The notes below the pieces were generated by a model that saw only the letters and a list, made by a program, of their open reading frames with translations, had not been told where the DNA came from and searched no databases. A stretch of DNA of 64,000 nt from WLJO01 sp032117595 (GTDB lineage: Bacteria > Actinomycetota > Acidimicrobiia > Acidimicrobiales > Ilumatobacteraceae), in the NCBI GenBank assembly GCA_032117595.1, contig JAULYZ010000052.1, forward strand, positions 41,578 through 105,577. The letters are read 5' to 3'. Below, piece by piece: positions 51,614 through 61,600 of the stretch (position 1 is the first letter of the stretch; the number at the start of each line of letters is the position of its first letter). Both the position numbers and the translations under genes were made by a program.

Positions 51614-52435
51614 TCAGACCGGCAGCGGCTCCACGACGTCGCGCCGGTTGAGGATGCCGGCTGCACGGCGACTCACGAACTCGTCGTACGCAGGGTGCGT
51701 CACCATCCAGAACTGATCAGCCTCGATGGCGTCGGCAACGTACTGGGCCACGTCGGAGGGTTGCATCGGGACTGCACCGGGTGATCGCATCGAGATCGGA
51801 GCAGCCGCAGCCGGGCGTCCGTGACCGGGCCGGTTCCGCTCGCTGTCGCCGATGCGGGTGGCGACGAGTCCCGGGCACAGCACCGACACACCGATTTGAG
51901 CGCCTTCCATGCGTAACTCGTGGTGGAGCGTCTCACTGAGTGCCACGACGCCGCTCTTCGCCACGTTGTACGAGCCGATCATCGGGAAGGCCGAGAGACC
52001 CGCTGTGGACGCGGTGTTCACGATGTGGCCGGGCTGTCCGGTCGCAAGCATCCGGGGGATGAAGGCACGAACGCCGTTGATCACGCTCCAGAGGTCGACC
52101 CCGATCACCCACTCCCAGTCGTCGTCGGTCTGCTCCCAGACCTTTCCCCGCTTCACGACCCCTGCGTTGTTGCACAGGATGTTTGCGGCGCCGAAGCGCT
52201 CGAAGGTGACGTCGGCGAGATGCTCGAGGTCGCTGCGCTGCGAGACGTCGATGCGAACGGTCTCCACCTCGACCCCCGTAGAGCCAAGCTGCTTTGCTGT
52301 CTCGGCGAGCCCCTGAGCGTCGATGTCGGCGGCAACGATCCGCAGACCGCGGTCGGCGAGGTGCCGGGCGATGGCGAGCCCGATGCCGCTCGCGGCACCG
52401 GTGATGACGGCGACCTGTCCTGGTTCGATCTTCAT
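51614..52435 (-). CDS. Short-chain dehydrogenase/reductase
   Basis: 273 residues: TGAASGIG, NNAGVV, ASTAGLSAFP and YNVAKSG (YxxxK). Asp after the second strand (AADIDAQG) suggests NAD(H). The C-terminal part has a variable substrate loop (RIGDSERNRPGHGRPAAAAP). Convergent with the GH1 gene; 57 bases from lhr, which is divergent. Confidence 0.92.
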   Translation of the reverse strand: MKIEPGQVAVITGAASGIGLAIARHLADRGLRIVAADIDAQGLAETAKQLGSTGVEVETVRIDVSQRSDLEHLADVTFERFGAANILCNNAGVVKRGKVWEQTDDDWEWVIGVDLWSVINGVRAFIPRMLATGQPGHIVNTASTAGLSAFPMIGSYNVAKSGVVALSETLHHELRMEGAQIGVSVLCPGLVATRIGDSERNRPGHGRPAAAAPISMRSPGAVPMQPSDVAQYVADAIEADQFWMVTHPAYDEFVSRRAAGILNRRDVVEPLPV

Positions 52436-52492
52436 GGCCCGAATCCTGACCGACGCGGAATGTGCCGTCCACCCCACCCGTAACCTGCAGAC

Positions 52493-55400
52493 ATGGGCGA
52501 GACATCGGACCGACGGGGTCATCCGGTGCTTGCCGCGTTCTCACCCGCCGTTGCGGAATGGTTCGGCACCACGTTCCCCGAACCCACTGCCGCACAGGTG
52601 CAGGGCTGGCCGCGCATCGTCGACGGTGAGCACACGCTCATCTGCGCACCCACCGGTTCGGGCAAGACCCTGACAGCGTTCCTCGGGGCGATCGACCGAC
52701 TCGTCACCACGGCGCCCCCCGACCCACGCGCACGGACGCGTGTGCTCTACGTCTCGCCACTGCGTGCCCTCGCCTTCGACGTGGAGAAGAACCTGCGCGC
52801 CCCGTTGCAGGGGATCGAACTGGCCGCCGAGCGTCTTGGGTTGCCGTTCGTGCAACCGACGGTCGGGCTGCGGACCGGGGACACCGCAGCCCGCGACCGC
52901 CAGAAGATGATCCGCAATCCACCGGACCTCCTCATCACCACCCCCGAGAGCCTGTATCTCATGCTCACGTCGTCGGCCCGCGAGACCCTCGTGAACGTCG
53001 AGTGGGTGATCATCGACGAGATCCACGCGCTCGCGCCCACCAAGCGCGGTGCCCATCTCAGTCTCACGCTCGAACGCCTCGAACAGGTGGCGAAGCGCCC
53101 GCCTCAGCGCATCGGGCTCTCGGCCACACAGCGTCCGCTCGAGGAGACCGCCCGCTTCCTCGGTGGTCTGGCTGCACCGGGCGAGCCGCGACCCGTCGCC
53201 ATCGTCGACGCAGGCGTCCGCAAACCGCTGGACGTCCAGGTCGTGGTTCCCGTCGAGGACATGGGCGAGCTCGGCAAGGAGGTGATCGAACTGCGGTCCG
53301 GCCCCGCCACGAGCGCGCTCGGGCCGACCCGAACCTCGATCTGGCCCAGCATCTACCCGCGCATCCTCGAGCTCGTGCAGCAACACCGCTCCACCATCAT
53401 CTTCTGCAATGCACGCCGTCAGGCGGAGCGCCTCGCTGCGCGCCTCAACGAGCTCGCCGAGGAACAGGGCATGACCGGCGAGACTGCGGGCGATCTCGTG
53501 AAGGCGCACCACGGTTCGCTTGCCCGGGAGCAACGTGTTGTCATCGAGGACGACCTGAAGCGCGGTCGACTGCGGGCGCTCGTCGCCACGTCCAGCCTCG
53601 AACTCGGCATCGACATGGGCGCCGTGGACCTCGTGATCCAGGTGGAGTCCCCGGGTGCAGTGAGTCGCGGTCTCCAGCGGATCGGTCGTGCGGGGCACTC
53701 GGTGGGCGAGCCGTCGCGCGGCACGATCTTCCCGAAACACCGCGGCGATCTGCTCGAGGCGGCCATCGTCGTGCGCCGGATGCGCGACGGTCTCATCGAG
53801 TCGACCCGGTACCTGCGCAACCCCCTCGACGTCCTTGCGCAGCAGATCGTGGCGCACGTTTCCATGGGCGAGTGTTCACGGGACGATCTCGGCGCGCTGG
53901 TGCGTCGTAGTGCCTGTTTCGCCGAGATGGGCGACGAACTGCTCGGCAACGTGCTCGATCTGCTCGCGGGTCGCTACCCGAGCGAGGAGTTCAGCGAGTT
54001 GCGACCGCGCATTGTGTGGGACCGTGTCACCGACGTGATCCGCGCGCGCGACGGCGCCCGTCGCCTTGCGGTCACCAACGGGGGAACCATCCCCGATCGC
54101 GGCCTGTTCGGCGTGTTCCTCCCCGACGGCAGCCGGGTGGGTGAGCTCGACGAAGAGATGGTCTACGAGAGCCGGCCGGGCGAGACGTTCCTGCTCGGTG
54201 CATCGACCTGGCGTATCGAGGACATCACCTTCGAGCGGGTAACGGTGACCCCGGCGCCCGGTGTGCCCGGCAAGATGCCGTTCTGGCACGGAGACCGACC
54301 CGGTCGTCCGCTGGAGCTCGGCCGGGCGCTCGGGGCATTCATCCGCGAGATCCGCGACCTTCCTGATGCCGCCGCCGCCGACCGCCTCCAGCAGCACTAC
54401 GACCTCGACCCGTTTGCTGCGAACAACGTGGTGCTCTACCTCCGTGAGCAGCAGCAGGCCGCAGGTGCGGTACCCGACGACCGAACCGTCGTGGTGGAGC
54501 GTTTCAAGGACGAGATCGGCGACTGGCGCGTCTGCATACTCAGCCCGTTCGGCACCCCCGTGCACGCGCCGTGGGCGATGGCGATCGAGCGACGCCTCGC
54601 CGATCGGTTCGACATGCCGGTCGAGACCATGTGGGGTGACGACGGCATCGTGATCCGCCTTCCGGAGGCAGCCGACGACATCCCGCTTGCAGAGCTGCTC
54701 ATCGATCCCGACGACGTCGACGAACTCGTGGTCAGCACGCTGCCGTCCACGTCGCTGTTCTCGGCTCGATTCCGAGAATGCGCCGGGCGCGCCCTGCTGC
54801 TGCCGCGCCGTCGTCCCGATCAGCGCACACCGCTCTGGCAGCAGCGACAACGAGCGGCAGACCTGCTGGCTGTCGCCGCGAAGTACCCGAGTTTCCCCAT
54901 CCTGCTGGAGACGAGCCGCGAGTGCCTACAGGACGTGTTCGATGTCCCGGCGCTGCGTGAGGTCCTCGGACAGCTCCGCAGCAGGGCGGTGCGGGTTGTC
55001 TCGGTCGACACGCCCAAGGCCTCGCCGTTCAGCCAGAGCCTGCTGTTCAACTGGATCGCGGCGTACATGTACGAGGGCGATGCTCCGCTCGCCGAGCGTC
55101 GCGCTGCAGCGCTTGCGCTCGATCGTGACCTCCTGCGCGAGTTGCTCGGCGCCGAGGAACTGCGCGAGCTCCTGGACCCGGGTGTGCTGGCCGATCTCGA
55201 GCTCGAGTTGCAGCGACTCGCCGAGGGACGTCGCGCTCGCAGCGCCGATTCGCTTCACGACGTGCTCCGTGTGATCGGCGATCTGTCGGCCACCGAGATC
55301 GACATGCGGTGCGATGGGCCGGCTGCTGACTGGCTCGGGTCCCTCGTCCACGACCGTCGTGCGATTGCGGTGCGCATCGGCGACGAGGAGCGTTACGTCG

Positions 55401-57013
55401 CAGCCGAGGACGCAGCCCGGTACCGGGACGCACTCGGTTGCGCGCTCCCCCTGGGCCTGCCGGCCGCCTTCACCGACCCGGTGGTCCGTCCGCTCGAGGA
55501 ACTGGTCTCCCGCTATGCGCATACCCACGGACCATTCGTGCCCGAAGCCGTGGCGCGGCGCCTTGCGGTGCCGCTCGAGCGGATCCTCGGAGCGTTGCGG
55601 GCCCTCGAGCACGACGAACGGGTGGTGCGCGGTGAGTTCCGCCCCGAGGGTCGCGAACGCGAGTGGTGCGACCCCGAGGTGCTGCGCCAACTCCGCCGCC
55701 GCTCGCTCGCTGCACTGCGCCGCGAGGTCGAGCCCGTGGAGCAGGAGGTCTTTGCGCGCTTCCTCCCCGAGTGGCACGGCATCCGTGCCGGCGACAGTGC
55801 GCGCGGTGGCGGCACCCGACTCGACCGTCTGGTGGAGGCGCTCGGTGTGCTGCAGGGTGCAGCCATCCCGGCCTCGGTGCTCGAGACCGAGGTGCTGGCC
55901 TCGCGACTCGGCGGGTACCGGCCCGGCGACCTCGACGAGCTCTGCAGCGCCGGCGAGGTGGTCTGGCTCGGCGCTGGATCCATCGGTGCATCCGATGGGC
56001 GGATCCGTCTCTACTTCCGTGATCAGCTCGCCCTGCTCGCCGGGACCCCTGAGCCCGAGCAGCGACCCGACGGTGCAGTGCACGACATGATTCGAGCAGT
56101 GCTCGGCGCACACGGCGCCTCGTTCTGGTCGCAGTTGCGCGCCGGCACTGCACCTGCCACCGAGGCCGAGGTGCTCACCGCACTCTGGGATCTCGTGTGG
56201 GCAGGAGAGGTCACCAACGATTCGCTCGCTGCCCTGCGCGCCGTTCTCTCCGGCGGCCGCGGCCGCAAACCGGCTGTCTCGGCGTCCGGTGCAGTGTCCG
56301 CAGCGCGGCACCGCGCCCGACCGCGCCCCGGACGTCTCCGCTCGATCGGCCCACCGGCGGGTGCAGGGCGCTGGTCGCTCGTGGCGCCGCTGCTCGAGCC
56401 GCGCCCGACATCCACCGCGGCGTCGCACGCGGCCGCGCTGCAGCTGCTCGAGCGCCACGGCGTGCTCACCCGCGAAGCAGTGCTCGCAGAGGGCGTGTCC
56501 GGTGGTTTCGCCGGTGTGTACGGCGTGCTCAAGGTGCTCGAGGAACGGGGACAGGTGCGTCGCGGATACTTCGTGAGCGGTCTCGGCGCAGCACAGTTCG
56601 CGCTTCCCGGCGCCGTCGACCGGCTGCGTTCGCTGCGCGATGCCGAGGCCCCGGCACCCGCACTCGTGCTCGCCGCCACGGACCCGGCACAGCCGTACGG
56701 AGCGGCCCTCGGGTGGCCCGTCGCACCCGGGCGTCCCTCGCGCAGTGCCGGGGCCCTCGTGGTGCTGGGCGACGGCGCGCCTCTCGTCTGGCTCGATCGC
56801 AAGGGCCACCACCTCGTCCCGTTCCCCGCGTCGGTCGAGGATCTCCGTTGGGCCGATGCACTGGCATCGATCGTCAAGGACGGCAGGGTTCGAAGTCTCG
56901 AGATCCGTCGCGTCGGGGGCGAGCCCGTGGCCTCGGCGCCGCCCGAGGTCCGCGCAGCGCTGATCGGGGCTGGCTTCGTCGACGGTTATCGCGGGCTGGT
57001 GCTCAGGCCGTAG
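52493..57013 (+). CDS. lhr: ATP-dependent helicase Lhr
   Basis: 1506 residues, the size of mycobacterial Lhr. SF2 motifs: CAPTGSGKT (51-59), DEIHAL (Walker B), GLSATQRP, SSLELGIDMGAVDLVIQVESP and GRAGHSVGEPSRG. The long C-terminal region, about 850 on, is the Lhr-CTD. It unwinds 3'-to-5' DNA and RNA:DNA hybrids and acts in DNA repair. Next on the strand (after one opposite gene) is a Nei2-type glycosylase; lhr and nei are also neighbours in Mycobacterium tuberculosis. Confidence 0.97.
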   Translation: MGETSDRRGHPVLAAFSPAVAEWFGTTFPEPTAAQVQGWPRIVDGEHTLICAPTGSGKTLTAFLGAIDRLVTTAPPDPRARTRVLYVSPLRALAFDVEKNLRAPLQGIELAAERLGLPFVQPTVGLRTGDTAARDRQKMIRNPPDLLITTPESLYLMLTSSARETLVNVEWVIIDEIHALAPTKRGAHLSLTLERLEQVAKRPPQRIGLSATQRPLEETARFLGGLAAPGEPRPVAIVDAGVRKPLDVQVVVPVEDMGELGKEVIELRSGPATSALGPTRTSIWPSIYPRILELVQQHRSTIIFCNARRQAERLAARLNELAEEQGMTGETAGDLVKAHHGSLAREQRVVIEDDLKRGRLRALVATSSLELGIDMGAVDLVIQVESPGAVSRGLQRIGRAGHSVGEPSRGTIFPKHRGDLLEAAIVVRRMRDGLIESTRYLRNPLDVLAQQIVAHVSMGECSRDDLGALVRRSACFAEMGDELLGNVLDLLAGRYPSEEFSELRPRIVWDRVTDVIRARDGARRLAVTNGGTIPDRGLFGVFLPDGSRVGELDEEMVYESRPGETFLLGASTWRIEDITFERVTVTPAPGVPGKMPFWHGDRPGRPLELGRALGAFIREIRDLPDAAAADRLQQHYDLDPFAANNVVLYLREQQQAAGAVPDDRTVVVERFKDEIGDWRVCILSPFGTPVHAPWAMAIERRLADRFDMPVETMWGDDGIVIRLPEAADDIPLAELLIDPDDVDELVVSTLPSTSLFSARFRECAGRALLLPRRRPDQRTPLWQQRQRAADLLAVAAKYPSFPILLETSRECLQDVFDVPALREVLGQLRSRAVRVVSVDTPKASPFSQSLLFNWIAAYMYEGDAPLAERRAAALALDRDLLRELLGAEELRELLDPGVLADLELELQRLAEGRRARSADSLHDVLRVIGDLSATEIDMRCDGPAADWLGSLVHDRRAIAVRIGDEERYVAAEDAARYRDALGCALPLGLPAAFTDPVVRPLEELVSRYAHTHGPFVPEAVARRLAVPLERILGALRALEHDERVVRGEFRPEGREREWCDPEVLRQLRRRSLAALRREVEPVEQEVFARFLPEWHGIRAGDSARGGGTRLDRLVEALGVLQGAAIPASVLETEVLASRLGGYRPGDLDELCSAGEVVWLGAGSIGASDGRIRLYFRDQLALLAGTPEPEQRPDGAVHDMIRAVLGAHGASFWSQLRAGTAPATEAEVLTALWDLVWAGEVTNDSLAALRAVLSGGRGRKPAVSASGAVSAARHRARPRPGRLRSIGPPAGAGRWSLVAPLLEPRPTSTAASHAAALQLLERHGVLTREAVLAEGVSGGFAGVYGVLKVLEERGQVRRGYFVSGLGAAQFALPGAVDRLRSLRDAEAPAPALVLAATDPAQPYGAALGWPVAPGRPSRSAGALVVLGDGAPLVWLDRKGHHLVPFPASVEDLRWADALASIVKDGRVRSLEIRRVGGEPVASAPPEVRAALIGAGFVDGYRGLVLRP

Positions 57014-57605
57014 CGGGCTCGGTACGCACCCGAACTGCCCGTGCGAGCGCAGCCAGTGCAGCTGGCTTGAAGAGTTTCTGGGTCGAGCGGGCCAGGGGGT
57101 ACGCCAGCCACACATACCACCGAGCCGGGCGTGACACGGCCAAGATGCTGCCGAGAACCTCCTGCGTGCGGGGGTCGAGCCGAACGGTCACCCGTTCCTC
57201 GCCCCGCGCAGCATGACGACCGATGGTGGCGTAGACGTAGCCGTACTCCCGCTCGCCGTCGGCGGAGAAGGTGTCGACGACTTGCACGATCCGGCAGGCG
57301 AACGACCACCAGAGGCCGAGCACCCGCACCGAATAGGCAACAACAGTTCCCACTTCGAGGCGTGTGCTCTCGGGTCGGTGGACGTGGAACCAGTCGAGGT
57401 CGGCGTGCTGCCACGAGCGCAACGACTCCGCTGCCGCATCGAACGCCTGCGGGCCCACTCCCACGATTGCCTCGACATCATCGATGACCCAGTGCCCGGC
57501 GCGCTCGCCAGTGGTGAGCCCGAGCGGTGTGTTGTAACCGGTTCCCGAGACGCGACGGACGAAGCGATCCATCTGTTGCGCGGAGTGCGGACGGAGTGAC
57601 GGCAT
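57003..57605 (-). CDS. DUF1990 protein
   Basis: 200 residues: GLTTGERAGHWVIDDVEAIVGVGPQAFDAAAESL, WFHVHRPE, TVVAYSVRVLGLWWSFACRIV. Matches DUF1990, a family of unknown function common in Actinobacteria. The stop overlaps the 3' end of lhr by 11 bases. ATG at 57605. Confidence 0.88.
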   Translation of the reverse strand: MPSLRPHSAQQMDRFVRRVSGTGYNTPLGLTTGERAGHWVIDDVEAIVGVGPQAFDAAAESLRSWQHADLDWFHVHRPESTRLEVGTVVAYSVRVLGLWWSFACRIVQVVDTFSADGEREYGYVYATIGRHAARGEERVTVRLDPRTQEVLGSILAVSRPARWYVWLAYPLARSTQKLFKPAALAALARAVRVRTEPATA

Positions 57606-57671
57606 GCCAACAGTGTCGCCCGATTCGGCAGGGTTCACCACCAGAAGGCCGAATCCACCTAGTCTGACGGT

Positions 57672-58601
57672 GTGCCGGAGGGGGACACGATCTACCGAGC
57701 GGCCGCTGCCCTGCGGACCGCGCTCGTCGGTCATGTGATGACGCACTTCGAGGCCCCGTACCTCGACGGCATTCATCCGCAGGTCGGTCGGGTCATCGAG
57801 GAGATCGAGAGTTTCGGCAAGCACCTCGAGTTCGCGTGGGACGACGGTGTCGTGTTGCACACACACTTGCGGATGACGGGCTCGTGGCACCTCTACCACC
57901 CGGGCGAGCGCTGGCGGCGCCCGCAGCGCGAGATGGTTGCCTCGATCGGCGTCGACCAGTGGCGCGCTGTGTGCTTCAACGCACCCACGGTCGAGACCTA
58001 CCGCAGCTTCGACAAGCGTCGCCACCCGGGTTTCGGTCATGTCGGCCCGGACCTCTGCAAGGATCACCCCGACCTCGATGCGTGCCTCGACCGGATGGAT
58101 CGCTTCACCGATCCCGACGAACCGATCGCCGAGGTGCTCCTCGACCAGCGGATTGCCTGTGGTGTCGGCAACGTCTACAAGAGCGAGGTGCTCTGGCGCT
58201 GCGGGGTCAACCCGTTCCGTGCCATTCGTGAGATCAATCACGAGACTCGTCGGCAGTTGATCGAGATGTCGGCGGAGATGCTGCGCGCGAACCGGCACCG
58301 CATCCGACGTGTGACGGCACCCGAGGCCCCCGGAGGTCTTGCGGTCTACGGTCGCCACGGGCTTCCCTGCCCGCGCTGCGGCGACGCCGTGAAGGTGAAG
58401 CGCACCGGACAGCACCTGCGCGCCACGTATTGGTGCCCCACGTGTCAGGCAGCGCCGGAACGAGCGCTGCTCACCGAGGTCACGCCGACTGGATTGGTGC
58501 GCCCGATCGCCGCCGACCCGCATCCGGCAGCGGCGATGTTCCTGCGCGAGCTCGCCGAGCGACGCGCGCGGTACGCCGACCTCGACCTCGACCTTGCCTG
58601 A
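57672..58601 (+). CDS. Nei2-type endonuclease VIII / formamidopyrimidine-DNA glycosylase family
   Basis: 309 residues, GTG start. The N-terminal MPEGDTIYRAAAAL gives the catalytic Pro2 and Glu3 of the Fpg/Nei family and the Asp-Thr of Nei. H2TH region in DQRIACGVGNVYKSEVLW, and a zinc finger (CPRCGDAV, CPTCQAA). It excises oxidised bases; the closest characterised relatives are mycobacterial Nei2. Same strand as lhr, interrupted only by the opposite DUF1990 gene. Confidence 0.93.
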   Translation: MPEGDTIYRAAAALRTALVGHVMTHFEAPYLDGIHPQVGRVIEEIESFGKHLEFAWDDGVVLHTHLRMTGSWHLYHPGERWRRPQREMVASIGVDQWRAVCFNAPTVETYRSFDKRRHPGFGHVGPDLCKDHPDLDACLDRMDRFTDPDEPIAEVLLDQRIACGVGNVYKSEVLWRCGVNPFRAIREINHETRRQLIEMSAEMLRANRHRIRRVTAPEAPGGLAVYGRHGLPCPRCGDAVKVKRTGQHLRATYWCPTCQAAPERALLTEVTPTGLVRPIAADPHPAAAMFLRELAERRARYADLDLDLA

Positions 58602-58607
58602 CCGGGC

Positions 58608-59000
58608 TCAGGCCCTTCCCATCACACGGTCGACGGCAATCTCGATCGCCACACGGTTGTCCCTGCTGCCGGGTTCGCGATAGCGGCGCCCGTATCCGTC
58701 GACGGCCAGCGCGACCTCGTGTGGATCCCGGGTGACTCGCGGAATGCCCTCCAGCGTGAGCCATCGCCCACCATCGACCTGGGACACCGCTGCGCGACCC
58801 GTGCCGCGCAGCACGTTGCTCACCTTCGAGGAGGGCTCGAACGTGATGATCCGCACGAGGCGAGCAGCGTTGTCCCACGAGAAGCCCACGGGTACCACGT
58901 GTGGCGATCCGTCGGGACGCAGGGTCGTGAGCGATGCAAGGTGTCGCTCGGCGAGGAAAGCGAGAACCACCTCGGGAAGGTGATGGACGTCGTACTTCAT
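58608..59000 (-). CDS. PPOX-class F420-type oxidoreductase
   Basis: 130 residues. LAERHLASLTTLRPDGSPHVVPVGFSWDN and KVSNVLRGTGRAAVSQVDGG with RWLTLEG are the core of the FMN/F420-binding split-barrel (PPOX, Rv1155-like). ATG at 59000. Convergent with the glycosylase, six bases apart; on the same strand downstream of the ABC exporter. Confidence 0.9.
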   Translation of the reverse strand: MKYDVHHLPEVVLAFLAERHLASLTTLRPDGSPHVVPVGFSWDNAARLVRIITFEPSSKVSNVLRGTGRAAVSQVDGGRWLTLEGIPRVTRDPHEVALAVDGYGRRYREPGSRDNRVAIEIAVDRVMGRA

Positions 59001-59058
59001 GGTGATCCCCTGGTTCGCATCAGCACCGGCGGTTCGTGACCGCGGATCGTTCGATTGG

Positions 59059-61599
59059 CTACTGGGTGGCAATTGCCTCGAGCACGTTGACCTTTGTGGC
59101 GCGTCGTGCGGGAATGATTGCCGCCACCATGCCGAGGACGATGGCCACCACGAAGATCACGGTCATTCGGGTGATGGGTACTGAGAAGACCTCGATCCCG
59201 TCGTCCCGGAGCGCAGAGACCACGGCGAAGCCGAGCGCAAGGCCCACCAGCACGCCCTCGACGGCCCCGATCAGGGTGACGATGAGCGACTCCCAGCGCA
59301 CGCTCGAACGGACTTGGCCGCGCGTCATCCCGATGGCCCGCAGGAGTCCGAGTTCGCGTCGGCGCTCATAGACGGACAACAGCAGGGTGATGACGATTCC
59401 CACTGCGGCGATCACCACCGAGAGGGCAAGGAGTCCATAGACCACGTTGAGCAACGGGTCGGCCTGCTTGGCCTGGTCGTTCACGAACTCGGTGAGTGTG
59501 AGGGTCTTGCCTGCTGGTGCAACCCGGTTGACCACGGTGTCGACTGCCTGTTTCGTGGCCGCTTCGGAGAAGCCCTCCGCGCGCAGCACGAACACGACGA
59601 AGTAGAAGAGCGCAGTGTCGGAGCCCTCGAGAACGGAGCTCGACACGGTGTAGCCGCCGGCAAGCGCATCCTCCTCGTAGATGGCTGCAACCCGCATGGT
59701 GCGCTCCTTGCCGGCGAGCGAGGCAAACGTGACCTCTGAGCCGATCGCCAGCCCCTCCTCGTTGGCCTTCTTGCGACTGACGGCGATGGAGTCGGCTGCG
59801 AGCTTGTCCAGACTCCCCGACTCGACGTTCAGGTCGAACACCTTGGTGATGGTGAGTGGGTCGACCACGGTGAGCGTGGAGCCCTTGGTCTTCCCCGGGA
59901 GCAGTGCAGAGACGAAACCGATGCCGCTCGCCACGTCGACCTCGGGGAGCTCGGCGAGTGCCGGTGCAAGAGCCACCGGGAGGCCACCGAAGAAGGAGTC
60001 CGACGACACGGTGAGATCACCATCGAACTGCGCCGCGAACTGCTGGCGGATCGATGCCTTCACGGAGTCGGCCATGACGGTGACCGCTGCAACCAGAGCG
60101 GCACCCACGAGCAGGGCAGCGGCCGTTCGTGCGGTGCGCTTCGGGTTGCGGGCCGCGTTATCTGCGCCGAGCTGTCCGGTGATGCCGCGAACGGCGCGCA
60201 GCGGTGCGCGTGTGGCAAGGGCGAGCGGACGCGCAACGAGTGGACCGAGCACGAAGAGACCGGTGAACACCCCGAGGGCTCCGGGGGCGAGGAGCACGAT
60301 CTCGCGACCGAACAGTGCGCCGAGCACACCGGCCACGCCGAGCAGCATCAGCACCGAACCCCAGAGGAGTCGGGAACGCGACCAGCCGGTGGCCTCGACC
60401 GCCTCATCGCGCATCGCAGCAACAGGCGGGACCTTGCTCGAGCGGATTGCCGGGAGCAGGGCGGAGGCGACGGTGACGAGTACACCGACGATGAGCGTGG
60501 TGGCCACGGTGGAGGTCCGCAGGTCGAGCCCGGTGGAGGGGATGTCGACCCCGAGGGCCCGGAGCAGTTCCCGCAGACCGACCGCCAGGCCCACGCCGGC
60601 AAACAGGCCGATGATCGAGCCGAGGACACCGATGATGAGCGATTCCACGAGGAGCGCCAGCGTGACCTGGCGTCGACTTGCGCCGACGGCGCGCAACAGA
60701 GCGTTCTCGCGGCGCCGCTGCGCAACGGTGATGGAGAACAGGTTGTAGATGACGAAGGTGGCAACGAACAGTGCGATGAAGGCGAATACCTGAAGGAATG
60801 TCGAGAAGAAATTGAGGCGTGTCTGGACGTCGCTCTGTGTCTCGCGCTCGATCTGGCGGCCGGTGATCGTCTCGATGCCGTCAGTGCCGACTGCGCCGGT
60901 GATCCGGCTGACGAGTTCTTCCTCGCTCACCGAGCCGTCGCCGCGGACGATGATGGCGTCGTAGGCGTCGGCCTTGCCGTTGAGGAACTCTGCGGCGGTC
61001 TCGTTGTCGAAGAGCGCAAAGGTGGAGCCACCGGGGGCGGGCACATCGCCGAAGGTTGCGCTGCCCACGATGGTGAACTCGCGCGTACCGCCCACCGCCG
61101 TGATCTTCACGGCGTCGCCGAGCACAAAGTCGCCCCGGCCGAACGCGCGTCGGTCGAGAGCGACTTCGTTGGCGTTCTCGGGTGCGCGGCCCTCGCGGAT
61201 GGTCCAGAAGCCGATGTCACCGGCGTTGATCGTGCCGCCGAAGGTGGGTGGTCCCTGGCGCCCGAGGGGTTCGCCGTCCTTGCCGATGATGAGTGCGAAC
61301 TGCTGCACGAACACATCGACCGCCCGGACACCGGGCACCTGTTCGATGGTGTCGACCAGCTTCCCGGAGATTGTCCCGCGGTCCTCGGTCCCGAAGTCCT
61401 GCTGGATCACCGAACTCGATCGCGTGTAGGCGTTCACGTTGGTGAACACCTCGGTGAAGAGATTGTCGAAGGTGCGCTTGATGGTGTCGGTGAACACCGT
61501 GGTGCCGGTGAGAAAGGCGGTGCCGAGCATCACGGCGAGCGAGGTGAGGATCAGGCGTGCCTTGCGCGCCAGGACGCTCTTCAGGGCCACGCGCAACAT
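59059..61599 (-). CDS. ABC transporter permease, MacB/FtsX type
   Basis: 846 residues with two FtsX repeats: an N-terminal helix, a long extracellular domain (40-260), three helices (LQVFAFIALFVATFVIYNLFSI, then VESLIIGVLGSIIGLFAGVGL), two central helices, a second extracellular domain and three C-terminal helices. This is the duplicated actinobacterial form. ATG at 61599, one base after the stop of the ATPase gene. Likely an exporter or a mechanical transducer at the wall. Confidence 0.95.
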   Translation of the reverse strand: MLRVALKSVLARKARLILTSLAVMLGTAFLTGTTVFTDTIKRTFDNLFTEVFTNVNAYTRSSSVIQQDFGTEDRGTISGKLVDTIEQVPGVRAVDVFVQQFALIIGKDGEPLGRQGPPTFGGTINAGDIGFWTIREGRAPENANEVALDRRAFGRGDFVLGDAVKITAVGGTREFTIVGSATFGDVPAPGGSTFALFDNETAAEFLNGKADAYDAIIVRGDGSVSEEELVSRITGAVGTDGIETITGRQIERETQSDVQTRLNFFSTFLQVFAFIALFVATFVIYNLFSITVAQRRRENALLRAVGASRRQVTLALLVESLIIGVLGSIIGLFAGVGLAVGLRELLRALGVDIPSTGLDLRTSTVATTLIVGVLVTVASALLPAIRSSKVPPVAAMRDEAVEATGWSRSRLLWGSVLMLLGVAGVLGALFGREIVLLAPGALGVFTGLFVLGPLVARPLALATRAPLRAVRGITGQLGADNAARNPKRTARTAAALLVGAALVAAVTVMADSVKASIRQQFAAQFDGDLTVSSDSFFGGLPVALAPALAELPEVDVASGIGFVSALLPGKTKGSTLTVVDPLTITKVFDLNVESGSLDKLAADSIAVSRKKANEEGLAIGSEVTFASLAGKERTMRVAAIYEEDALAGGYTVSSSVLEGSDTALFYFVVFVLRAEGFSEAATKQAVDTVVNRVAPAGKTLTLTEFVNDQAKQADPLLNVVYGLLALSVVIAAVGIVITLLLSVYERRRELGLLRAIGMTRGQVRSSVRWESLIVTLIGAVEGVLVGLALGFAVVSALRDDGIEVFSVPITRMTVIFVVAIVLGMVAAIIPARRATKVNVLEAIATQ

Positions 61600-61600
61600 C

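Noticed and set aside
54926..57115. 729-codon antisense frame under lhr
   Set aside because: No recognisable domain; lhr motifs occupy the other strand.
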